From Pseudomonadota bacterium (GTDB lineage: Bacteria > Pseudomonadota > Alphaproteobacteria > Ferrovibrionales > Ferrovibrionaceae), in the NCBI GenBank assembly GCA_023434425.1, contig JAEYSS010000029.1, positions 1 through 13,948 of the forward strand: a stretch of DNA of 13,948 nt, given 5' to 3'. The translations under genes were made by a program, and so were the position numbers. Below, piece after piece: positions 6,707-13,948 of the stretch. Position 1 is the first letter of the stretch. Each line of letters starts with the position of its first letter. The notes beneath the pieces were generated by a model, which was given only the letters and a program-made list of their open reading frames with translations, was not told the DNA's origin and did not search any database.

Positions 6707-8814
6707 CTGGTGATGTGATGCAGGATCAGGCATCCCCTCAGGCTGAATCCGTCATGCTGTCTCCCGGCGATGCTGGCCTGACGTCGGGCGACAACACGTC
6801 CGAGAAGGCAAAAATTCTCATCGTCGACGATGACGAACGGAATCTGACCGCCCTTCAGCTGATTCTGGAGGAATTGGACGAGGAGCTGGTTTTCGCGCGC
6901 TCCGGTGAGGAAGCGCTTCGTTATCTGCTGCATAACGAATGCGCGCTGATCCTGATGGACGTCCTGATGCCGGGCATGGATGGCTACGAAACGGCCGGCC
7001 TGGTCCGAAATCGGGAACGGTCACGTCACATTCCGATCATTTTTCTGACCGCGGTGAGCCGCAACGAGGTTCACGAATTCAAGGGTTACACGGCCGGCGC
7101 CGTCGACTATGTGTTCAAGCCCATCGAGCCATTTATCCTGCGGTCCAAAGTCGCCGTTTTCGTCGACCTCTACAAGAAAACCCGCGAGATCAGCCATAAG
7201 GTCGAGCAGGAACGCCGGCTGCTGCAGGAGAACCAGCAGGCGCAGGCCAGCCGTCTCGCAGCGGAAATGGCCTTGTTGCGGGCGGAGGAAGGCCAGGCGC
7301 TGATCCTCCGCTCGCTACCGATCGCACTGTATGCCATGCCCGCCGACAATCCGTTTGAGGCGCGACTTAAGATCAGCGAAACCGTGCAGGGACCATCGGG
7401 ATTCGCGGCAGACTGCTTCCTGGAGCCCGGCTTCTGGTTTCAGCGGATTCATCTCGACGACCAGGCGCAGGTCCGGCAACTCTTTGAGCGCCTGCCCGAG
7501 AGCGGCAGCTGCGTGATGGAATATCGTTGGCTTTGCGCCGATGGCACGATACGGCATTTCCTCAATCATGCTGTCTATCTGACGCGCGGCGATGAAGCCG
7601 CCCCCGAGATTGTCGGCAGCTGGCTGGATGTCTCCGAGCGCCGGATGCTCGAACAGCAGGCCGTCCACGGGCAGAAGATGGATTCGCTGGGTCGTTTGAC
7701 CGGCGGCATAGCGCATGATTTCAACAACATGCTGACAGTGGTGATCTCCAGTCTGGACCGGATGCGTCGCGCGATTGAGCCGGGAAGTCCCGTTGTGCGG
7801 AATATTGATCTGGCATTGAACGGCGCGCTGCGCTGCGCCGACCTGACCAAACGGCTGCTGTCTTTCGCCCGTCATCAGCAGCTTGAACCGCGGCCACTCG
7901 ATCTGAACGCCCTGGTGAGCGACACCGAGGTCATTCTGCGCCGGTTGATCAGCGACATGATCTTCCTGGATGTCCTGCGCGCCCCGGGTCTCTGGCCCGT
8001 TTACACCGATCCGATTCAACTCGAATCTGCATTGGTCAATCTCGCCATCAACTCACGCGATGCCATGCCGGATGGCGGTCACCTGACCGTTGAAACCAGC
8101 AATGTCGTCATCAAGGCAGCGGCAGGCAGCGATGTTCCGGCGGGCGAGTATGTATCGCTGCGCGTCACCGATACCGGTATCGGTATCCCGGCGGCTCATA
8201 TCGATAAGGTTTTTGAGCCGTTTTTCACCGCCAAGGAAGTCGGCAAGGGAACTGGCCTCGGTCTCAGCATCATCTATAGCTTCGTGCGCCAGTCCGGCGG
8301 TTATATCCGGCTGAGCAGCAAGGTCGGCGAAGGCACGACAATCCAGATCCTGCTGCCCCGCCACCTCGCTGCCCACGACCCGAAGACCGAGGAGGCGCCT
8401 GCTGTCGATATGCCGAAGGCGCAGGCTGGCGAACAGATTCTCGTGGTCGAGGACGACCCGGCGGTGCGCGTTGCCGTCTCGACCTTCCTGCATGATCTTG
8501 GATATGCCGTGATCGAGGCCGACAATGGTGAACAGGCCATTGCGACGCTGAAGGGATGTGAGGACGTAACACTGGTTTTCTCGGATATTGCCATGCCAGG
8601 TGCGTTCAACGGCTATCAGCTCGCAGCGGAAGTTGCATCACTCTACCCCGAACTGCCGATCCTTCTGACATCCGCCAATGCCGGCGGCGTCACGAATGGC
8701 GCACAACACACGAACACATGGCCGTTTCTTCAAAAGCCGTATCGCAATGTCGATCTTGCTGTCGCCATACGGCAGGCCATCGGCGGGAAACCGCAGATCG
8801 ACGCCCGCGGCTGA
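6703..8814 (+). CDS. Hybrid histidine kinase, REC-PAS-HisKA-HATPase-REC
   Basis: The product is a 703-residue cytosolic hybrid kinase with no membrane segment. The N-terminal receiver (about 37-155) has D42-D44 (IVDDDERN), phospho-D86 (LMDVLMPGMDG), T116 and K139 (FKP). A coiled linker follows (about 158-198), then a PAS-like domain (about 200-312, ending GSWLDVSERR). HisKA has the phospho-acceptor H338 in GGIAHDFNNML, the style of CckA and other PAS-linked kinases. HATPase shows N450, D490 (DTGIGIP) and GTGLGL at 516-521. The C-terminal receiver has E583-D585 (VVEDD), phospho-D628 (FSDIAMPG), T656 and K678 (QKPY). All phosphotransfer residues are present. The GTG at 6703 overlaps the stop of the upstream kinase; an ATG at 6718, with GGTGA four bases before it, is an equally plausible start and removes only five residues. 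The N-terminal receiver suggests that this protein is controlled by phosphate relayed from a partner, possibly the poly-HAMP kinase via an Hpt protein encoded elsewhere. No DNA-binding output is present. Confidence 0.93.
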   Translation: MTGDVMQDQASPQAESVMLSPGDAGLTSGDNTSEKAKILIVDDDERNLTALQLILEELDEELVFARSGEEALRYLLHNECALILMDVLMPGMDGYETAGLVRNRERSRHIPIIFLTAVSRNEVHEFKGYTAGAVDYVFKPIEPFILRSKVAVFVDLYKKTREISHKVEQERRLLQENQQAQASRLAAEMALLRAEEGQALILRSLPIALYAMPADNPFEARLKISETVQGPSGFAADCFLEPGFWFQRIHLDDQAQVRQLFERLPESGSCVMEYRWLCADGTIRHFLNHAVYLTRGDEAAPEIVGSWLDVSERRMLEQQAVHGQKMDSLGRLTGGIAHDFNNMLTVVISSLDRMRRAIEPGSPVVRNIDLALNGALRCADLTKRLLSFARHQQLEPRPLDLNALVSDTEVILRRLISDMIFLDVLRAPGLWPVYTDPIQLESALVNLAINSRDAMPDGGHLTVETSNVVIKAAAGSDVPAGEYVSLRVTDTGIGIPAAHIDKVFEPFFTAKEVGKGTGLGLSIIYSFVRQSGGYIRLSSKVGEGTTIQILLPRHLAAHDPKTEEAPAVDMPKAQAGEQILVVEDDPAVRVAVSTFLHDLGYAVIEADNGEQAIATLKGCEDVTLVFSDIAMPGAFNGYQLAAEVASLYPELPILLTSANAGGVTNGAQHTNTWPFLQKPYRNVDLAVAIRQAIGGKPQIDARG

Positions 8815-8819
8815 TCTGA

Positions 8820-8851
8820 CCGTTGTCCGCCATCGGCTGGGCGATCAACGG
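8820..8851. terminator. Imperfect hairpin between convergent operons, possible shared terminator
   Basis: CCGTTG (8820-8825) pairs with CAACGG (8846-8851). After two mismatches, CGCC pairs with GGCG around an 8-base loop. The hairpin starts 5 bases after the kinase stop codon and covers the dnaE2 stop codon (8845-8847). On the plus strand it is followed by AAATTTC and on the minus strand by no T-run, so it is not a textbook intrinsic terminator. Its placement between convergent stops 30 bases apart is the main support. Confidence 0.35.
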
Positions 8852-11800
8852 AAATTTCGGCCATCGGGGAATGTCTCCATCACTTTGCGGATATCGCGCG
8901 CTCTGGCTGCAGACGGATCGCGCAGCGGCCTCTTCACCTCATCGGCCGGCGACAGCATCGCGCTGAACTCATTTTCCCAGTCGATCTCGCCCAGTTCGGT
9001 CAGATAGACCGTCCCGTCCATGATACGCTCCGCCACGACATGCGCCACCGTGCTTTCGCGCTGCAACCGCCCTTCCACAATCATCAGGCGCCCGCCCAGC
9101 ACTTCGCGGCGATAAGTGTCAAATACCCGCGGCCAGATGATGATGTTGGAATCGCCGGTTTCGTCCTGCAGAGTGGCAAAGATCACGCCCGCGCCCGTAC
9201 CCGGTCGCTGGCGCACCTGTACCAGACCGCCAATCCGGATCCGCCGGTTCGGCGGCACGGTCTGCAATTCTTTCGCCGTCACCAGGCCAAGCTGGCGCAG
9301 CCTGGGACGGAGCAGCGCCAGCGCATGCGGTCTCAGCGAGAGCGAGTTGCTGCGGAAATCCTGCAGGACATTCTCTCCGGTGGTGAGCCGTGGCAGATTG
9401 GCGTCCTCCTCGCGGTCATCCAGCGCTGCCGGGGGCGCGTTGCTGCCGCGTGGCTGGGCTGCGACATAGTCGAATAGCGGCAGCGCGCCGTCATTCAGGC
9501 CCTTGATGGTCCACAGGGCCGAGCGGCGGTCGAGTCCGAAGGAACCGAAGGCATCGGCGCGTGCCAGCCGCTCGAGCGCGGCGACCGGCAGTTGCGTGCG
9601 TCGCCAGAGATCGTGGATGCTGTCATAGCGCGCGCCGCGCATCTCCACGATCTGCCGGGCGTCGTCCTCCCGAAAGCCCTTGATCTGGCGGAAGCCGAGC
9701 CGCAGCGCATGGCCATGCCGGCTGGCATGCGGCTCGAGCACATGATCCCAATGACTGTAATTCACGTCTATCGGCCGCGCCTCGACCCCGTGATCCTGCG
9801 CATCGATCACCAGCCGCGAGGACGAATAGAAACCCATCGGCTGTGCATTCAGGATCGCGGCGGCGAAGGCCGCCGGATAATGACATTTCAGCCAGGAGGA
9901 GACATAGGCCAGGATGGCGAAGCTGGCAGCATGGCTTTCCGGGAAACCGTAATCGGCAAAACCCTTCAGCTGCGAGAAGATATTCTCGGCAAATTCCTGG
10001 CTGTAACCATTGGCCAGCATGCCGGTGATCAGCTTGTCGCGATACTGGCCGATGGTGCCGGTGCGTTTGAAGGTGGCCATGGCCCGGCGCAAACCATCGG
10101 CTTCGCCCGCGGTGAAACCGGCGCAGACCATGGACAGTCGCATCGCCTGCTCCTGGAACAGCGGCACACCATGGGTCTTCTCCAGAACCGCCCGCAATTC
10201 CGGCTTTTCGTAGCGCCTGAGACTCGGATCTTTGCGCCGCTGCAGATAAGGATGCACCATATTGCCCTGGATCGGCCCGGGCCGCACGATCGCCACCTCG
10301 ACGACGAGATCATACAGATTGCGCGGCTGCAGCCGCGGCAGCATGCTCATCTGCGCCCGGCTTTCGATCTGGAACACGCCGATCGTGTCGGCCCTGCAGA
10401 TCATATCGTAGGTCGCCTCGTCATCCTGCGGCACGGTATGCAGCTCGTAGCGCTTGCCGTAATGCCGCTCCACCAGATCGAAGCATTTGCGAATACAGGT
10501 GAGCATGCCGAGCGCCAGCACATCCACCTTTAGCAGGCCAAGCTCCTCAAGGTCGTCCTTGTCCCATTGCACGACTGTGCGGTCGGCCATGCGGGCATTC
10601 TCGACCGGTACCAGATCGGCCAGCGGCCCGTTGGTGATGACAAAACCACCGACATGCTGGCTGATATGGCGCGGAAAACCAACCAGCTCGTTCGCCAGCT
10701 GCACGGTCAGGCGGATCAGCTTCGAGTCCGGATCGATACCGGCATCGCGCAGCGCCGCGGCAGAATAGCGCTCCTTGCTCCACCAGTGCAGCGTCTTGGA
10801 GATCTGGGCGATCGCATCCATCGACAGGCCGAGTGCTCGACCCACGGTGCGTAAAGCAAGCTTGGTGCGGAAGCTGATCACGGTCGCCGCAATGCCGGCG
10901 CGGTCGCGGCCGTATTTCTCGTAGATATACTGGATCACCTCTTCGCGGCGCTCGTGTTCGAAATCGATATCGATATCGGGCGGTTCGGCACGCTCGGCCG
11001 AGATGAAGCGTTCAACCAGAAGATCCTGCCTTTCCGGATCGACCGACGTGACCCCCAGGCAATAACAGATCACCGAATTCGCCGCCGAGCCGCGACCCTG
11101 GCAGAGAATCCCGCGTTCTTCTCGGGCATAGCGCACGATGTCGTGTACGGTAAGAAAATAGGCAGCGTAGTTCAGTTTTTCCACCAGTTGCAGTTCATGT
11201 TCGATCTGGCCACGCACCTTGGGCGGTATGCCGTTCGAAAAGCGGGTTTGCGCGCCGAGCCAGGTCAGGCGCTCCAGTTCGGCCTGCGGCGTGACGCTGT
11301 TGCCTTTGCTTTCTTCCGGATAGACGTATTTCAGTTCGGACAGTGAAAACCGACAGCGCGAAGCCACCTCCAGCGTACGCGCCAGCGTCTGCGGATGATC
11401 CCGGAACAGTTCGGACATCTGCCCGGCCGGCTTGAGATGCCGCTCGGTATTGCTTTCGGCACGCAGCCCCAGCTGTTGCACCGTGCATTTATGCCGGGTG
11501 GCTGCCAGCACATCCTGCAGCCGGGCGCGTTCCGGATGGTGATACAGCACATCGTTGAGCGCCAGCAGCGCCACACCCTGCTGCTCTGCCAGTTTTGCCC
11601 AGAGATCGAGACGCTGGCGGTCGCGACCGCGCAGCAGATTCGAAATGCCAAGCGAAAGATTGTCGCCGATACGGCTGCGCAGATCCTGCAGTCGGGCGAT
11701 GAAAGCCGCATCGGGACGCTCCGGCGCCAGAAGCACCACCTGCTGGCCTTCGATCCGGTCGATGAAATCCACCCAGTAAAGCAGGCATTCGCCTTTGGGC

Positions 11801-12099
11801 ATGCGCCGGCGGCCGAGTGAGATGAGCTGGCTGAGTCGGCTGTAGGCGGCCAGTCCGGTCGGCAGGCAGAGCAGCGAAGGCGCATCGGCGAAATCGAGCT
11901 GCGCGCCGATGATCAGCTGTATATCTGCATCTTTCGCGGCGCTGTGCGCACGCACCACGCCGGCGAGCGTGTTGCGATCGGTGATCGCAATGGCTTTCAA
12001 GCCGAGACTGGCGGCCTGCTGCACCAGTTCCTCGGCATGGCTGGCGCCTTCCAGGAAGGTGAAATTCGAGAAGCAGTGCAGTTCGGCGTAAGCAGTCAT
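8845..12099 (-). CDS. dnaE2: Error-prone DNA polymerase III alpha subunit homologue (DnaE2/ImuC)
   Basis: The product is a 1084-residue C-family DNA polymerase that performs damage-induced, mutagenic translesion synthesis with ImuA and ImuB. The length is typical of DnaE2 and shorter than the replicative DnaE1 (about 1150). The N-terminal PHP domain begins AYAELHCFSNFTFLEGAS and has AITDRNTLAGVVRAH, where the replicative enzyme usually has ITDH; the arginine is usual for DnaE2. The polymerase palm shows GRGSAANS near 336-342 and the catalytic acids D375 and D377 in PDIDIDF, with the third likely D526 (KVDVLALG). A helix-hairpin-helix region lies around 805-850 and an OB fold around 955-1030 (IRIGGLVQVRQRPGTGAGVI). 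LPLF at 873-876 could be a beta-clamp contact. The start ATG overlaps the imuB stop (ATGA), and there is no separate ribosome binding site, so translation is probably coupled. The frame is intact and no key residue is missing. Confidence 0.96.
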   Translation of the reverse strand: MTAYAELHCFSNFTFLEGASHAEELVQQAASLGLKAIAITDRNTLAGVVRAHSAAKDADIQLIIGAQLDFADAPSLLCLPTGLAAYSRLSQLISLGRRRMPKGECLLYWVDFIDRIEGQQVVLLAPERPDAAFIARLQDLRSRIGDNLSLGISNLLRGRDRQRLDLWAKLAEQQGVALLALNDVLYHHPERARLQDVLAATRHKCTVQQLGLRAESNTERHLKPAGQMSELFRDHPQTLARTLEVASRCRFSLSELKYVYPEESKGNSVTPQAELERLTWLGAQTRFSNGIPPKVRGQIEHELQLVEKLNYAAYFLTVHDIVRYAREERGILCQGRGSAANSVICYCLGVTSVDPERQDLLVERFISAERAEPPDIDIDFEHERREEVIQYIYEKYGRDRAGIAATVISFRTKLALRTVGRALGLSMDAIAQISKTLHWWSKERYSAAALRDAGIDPDSKLIRLTVQLANELVGFPRHISQHVGGFVITNGPLADLVPVENARMADRTVVQWDKDDLEELGLLKVDVLALGMLTCIRKCFDLVERHYGKRYELHTVPQDDEATYDMICRADTIGVFQIESRAQMSMLPRLQPRNLYDLVVEVAIVRPGPIQGNMVHPYLQRRKDPSLRRYEKPELRAVLEKTHGVPLFQEQAMRLSMVCAGFTAGEADGLRRAMATFKRTGTIGQYRDKLITGMLANGYSQEFAENIFSQLKGFADYGFPESHAASFAILAYVSSWLKCHYPAAFAAAILNAQPMGFYSSSRLVIDAQDHGVEARPIDVNYSHWDHVLEPHASRHGHALRLGFRQIKGFREDDARQIVEMRGARYDSIHDLWRRTQLPVAALERLARADAFGSFGLDRRSALWTIKGLNDGALPLFDYVAAQPRGSNAPPAALDDREEDANLPRLTTGENVLQDFRSNSLSLRPHALALLRPRLRQLGLVTAKELQTVPPNRRIRIGGLVQVRQRPGTGAGVIFATLQDETGDSNIIIWPRVFDTYRREVLGGRLMIVEGRLQRESTVAHVVAERIMDGTVYLTELGEIDWENEFSAMLSPADEVKRPLRDPSAARARDIRKVMETFPDGRNFR

Positions 12100-13565
12100 G
12101 CGAAGAAGCCATGCACGAACCAGGTCTGCGCCGAACGATAGAGCCAGTACCGTCGACCGGCCTCATCCTCGACCTGGAAATAATCCCGCTGCGTCGGCTC
12201 CATGCCATCCTGCATCCATTCGCCACGGATGCGTTCTGGGCCGATCGCCAGCGCGATGCTGCGCCGCAGACGCCGCCAGGTAAATGCCGTGCCATCGCCG
12301 GCCATCTCGATGCTTTCCGGCTGGATCAGCCGCAGCGGGCGCTGCTCGAGTTCCGGCATCGGGTTGTTGCTGCGTGCCATCGGTGGCAGTCGCGCAATGG
12401 AATGCTCCGGCATATGGCGCGACAGCGGTTCGAAGCGGAAAACGTTGCCGCTTCCCAGTCGCGCCTGCAGCCGGTCGATGAACTGCGCATGGTTGCTGAC
12501 GCTGCCCCCTTCGCCATCCGGCGCCTCCAGCGCAGCCTGTTCGGCCGAGAAAGGATCGGCGCGCACTGCCTCAAGGATAAAGGCTTCGAAGCCAAAACCG
12601 GGCATCAGTCCGTCCAAAGACTGGCGGAACAGGCGGGCGAGATGCTGCGGCTTGCGGCTGGGATAAGACGTGCCGATCTGCAGACTCTGTACATCGCCAT
12701 CGACGCGATAGGCATGCAGCGCCAGTTGCCGCGCGCCGCGCTGTTCGCGCTCCAGCAGCGTGCACAGCGCCTGCAGCAGCCGATCCAGCACGGCATCGAT
12801 CGTCTCGCGGGTGAGCACCGGCTCGGGCAGCGTGACATGGCTGCGCCAGGGCGAGGGCTGCCGGCGCGGCGAGATCGGCTCGGTCTGTCGGCCGGCCAGG
12901 CAATCCAGCCGTTCGATCAGATGCGGCCCGAACCGCTGCGCCAGCGGGGCGCGCGGCCGGTTGGCAAGGTCGCCGATGGTCTTCAGACCCAGGCCCTGCA
13001 GCGTCTCGGCCATCTGCTCCGGGATACGCAGCGCCTTGACCGGCAGCGGATGCAGGAATTCCAGCGCCGCCGGCCGGCCCGGCAGCGGCCCGCCCTCGCC
13101 ATGCCGCGCCCAGGCCCAGGCGGCGGCGGGTGTATCGGCAATGGCCATGCGGTGGCCGAGCTGCAGGCGGCGGAAGGCCTGCGCCATCTGGTCGAGCATC
13201 GCCATCTCGCCGCCGAAAAGATGCGGCACGCCGCTGACATCGAGGATCAGGCCATCGGTGCCGTCGACGGCAACCCAGGGCGAATAGCGGCCGCACCAGT
13301 CGGCCAGCCGCTGCAACGCCGCGATATCGGCGTCAGGATCGGCCGGTGCGGTGAGCAGCGCAGGCACCAGCGCCATGGCATCGGCCAAAGTCATGCCGAT
13401 ACAGATGCCCATTTTCTGCGCCACCAGATTGGCCGCGTAAATGCGCGCGGTATTGGCTGCGGTGACGACCAGCGCAAACGGCCCGGTGGCCGGGCTACGC
13501 TGCCGCGCTTTCAGCCGGTCGGTGGCCCAGCGCGGCAACCAGACGGAAAGATAACGACGCATCAT
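12096..13565 (-). CDS. imuB: ImuB, non-catalytic Y-family polymerase homologue
   Basis: The product has 489 residues. ImuB is the adaptor of the ImuA-ImuB-DnaE2 mutasome. In studied systems it binds the beta clamp and brings DnaE2 to lesions, but does not polymerise DNA itself. The sequence fits: the first Y-family motif, which in active enzymes carries a metal-binding aspartate, reads LSVWLPRWATDR with no acid at that place. The second motif reads TDGLILDVSGVPHLFGGE in place of the usual S-x-D-E. Thumb-like helix-hairpin-helix sequence follows (ETLQGLGLKTIGDLANRPRA, about 187-206), then a little-finger-like region. The C-terminal part ends EAGRRYWLYRSAQTWFVHG, a common ImuB ending. The gene starts inside the 3' end of imuA (71-base overlap) and overlaps dnaE2 by four bases. 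Two adjacent ATGs (13565 and 13562) are possible starts; the ribosome binding site favours the second slightly. Confidence 0.95.
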   Translation of the reverse strand: MMRRYLSVWLPRWATDRLKARQRSPATGPFALVVTAANTARIYAANLVAQKMGICIGMTLADAMALVPALLTAPADPDADIAALQRLADWCGRYSPWVAVDGTDGLILDVSGVPHLFGGEMAMLDQMAQAFRRLQLGHRMAIADTPAAAWAWARHGEGGPLPGRPAALEFLHPLPVKALRIPEQMAETLQGLGLKTIGDLANRPRAPLAQRFGPHLIERLDCLAGRQTEPISPRRQPSPWRSHVTLPEPVLTRETIDAVLDRLLQALCTLLEREQRGARQLALHAYRVDGDVQSLQIGTSYPSRKPQHLARLFRQSLDGLMPGFGFEAFILEAVRADPFSAEQAALEAPDGEGGSVSNHAQFIDRLQARLGSGNVFRFEPLSRHMPEHSIARLPPMARSNNPMPELEQRPLRLIQPESIEMAGDGTAFTWRRLRRSIALAIGPERIRGEWMQDGMEPTQRDYFQVEDEAGRRYWLYRSAQTWFVHGFFA

Positions 13566-13948
13566 CCCACCTCAATATCCAGCTGCCGCCGGCTTCGGCG
13601 CCACGGCAGCGTTCCAGCATCACCCGCCAGGCCACGCGGCAATCTTTGCTGCGCGCCGGTTCGATCCGCCATCGCGTCAGCGCCGCCGAGGTCTGACGCC
13701 GACGGCGGATGATGAAGCCGATATTGCCGCTGGCTTCCGCGGCAAGTTGCAGACGTTTGGTTTCGGTCAGATCGGCATCCTCGACTTCGGCCACCACGGC
13801 GCCGATGCCGGTCTCGCGCAAAGCTTCCTCAGCGGCCCAGAGCCGGTCGTCGTCGCGTCGCGCGCGCGCCACGACCAGCCGTTTGTGATCGAGGCCAAGC
13901 TGATTCAGACCCGGCGCAAACAGATCGGCATAAGGCGTCACCCAGAGT
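13495..13948 (-). CDS. imuA: ImuA, C-terminal part (cut by window edge)
   Basis: ImuA is a RecA/SulA-like protein needed with ImuB and DnaE2 for SOS mutagenesis. About 150 residues are visible and the frame is open to the window edge. It enters as LWVTPYADLFAPGLNQLGLD and continues with RLVVARARRDDDRLWAAEEA, a region typical of ImuA. The later segment SGNIGFIIRRRR followed by SAALTRWRIEPA matches the RecA-like core strand and the S-A-x-T-R-W motif common in ImuA. The Walker A region lies beyond the window. A GTG at 13941 is internal and should not be taken as the start, because family sequence continues upstream of it. The gene runs 71 bases into imuB. Any LexA box that controls the operon would be upstream of imuA, outside the window. 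Confidence 0.9.
   Translation of the reverse strand, partial: LWVTPYADLFAPGLNQLGLDHKRLVVARARRDDDRLWAAEEALRETGIGAVVAEVEDADLTETKRLQLAAEASGNIGFIIRRRRQTSAALTRWRIEPARSKDCRVAWRVMLERCRGAEAGGSWILRWDDASLSFRLVAALGHRPAESAAA
13566..13573 (-). promoter_or_regulatory. Ribosome binding site of imuB
   Basis: On the minus strand GAGGTGGG directly precedes ATGATG. From GAGG the spacing is four bases to the first ATG and seven to the second, so the second ATG (13562) fits usual spacing better. The site lies inside the imuA coding sequence, so imuB can be translated from its own site despite the overlap. Confidence 0.5.

Noticed and set aside
12111..13712. Plus-strand open frame of 533 codons opposite imuB
   Set aside because: It is a mirror of a strongly conserved imuB frame, full of Arg/Gln/His from reverse-complemented codons, with no domain.
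13495..13941. Taking the GTG at 13941 as the start of a complete small gene
   Set aside because: The frame stays open to the window edge and the residues before it (Leu-Trp) fit ImuA, so the gene is simply cut off.

Overview
The window reads as chromosomal DNA from a GC-rich Alphaproteobacterium. Three things point there: an imuA-imuB-dnaE2 mutagenesis operon, a sequence that fits the alphaproteobacterial general-stress sigma factor EcfG, and codon use rich in GC at third positions. The genus cannot be fixed from the sequence alone. No tRNA, rRNA, CRISPR array or insertion sequence was seen.

Left end (1-1275): a patchwork of gene ends. It starts with the last 29 codons of an AraC-type regulator. 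A short, frameshifted minus-strand remnant follows that resembles the C-terminus of a repeat-type (RTX/Hint-like) secreted protein. Next is a HlyD-family type I secretion adaptor that has lost its N-terminal half. This looks like the debris of a secretion locus. The following 242 bases carry an exact GGAAC-N16-CGTT promoter-like element pointing rightwards.

Middle (1276-8814): a cytoplasmic phosphorelay cluster. A single-domain receiver (minus strand) is divergent from two overlapping plus-strand genes. The first is a 1560-residue soluble hybrid kinase with a tandem poly-HAMP array of perfect 276-nt period, then GAF, coiled coil, HisKA, HATPase and three receivers (the middle one degenerate). 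Its layout matches bacterial relatives of fungal group III (Nik1/Os-1) osmosensing kinases. The second is a REC-PAS-HisKA-HATPase-REC kinase whose start overlaps the stop of the first. Neither gene encodes a membrane segment, an Hpt domain or a DNA-binding output, so the relay must continue through proteins encoded elsewhere.

Right end (8845-13948): the minus-strand SOS mutagenesis operon imuA (cut by the window edge)-imuB-dnaE2, with overlapping genes. It encodes an error-prone C-family polymerase and its non-catalytic Y-family partner. It converges on the kinase operon with only 30 bases between stop codons, where an imperfect hairpin sits.

The genes present are mostly of known families. 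The least ordinary points are the homogenised poly-HAMP array, the EcfG-like promoter aimed antisense through the receiver gene toward the kinase operon, and the tightly convergent stress-sensing and mutagenesis operons.
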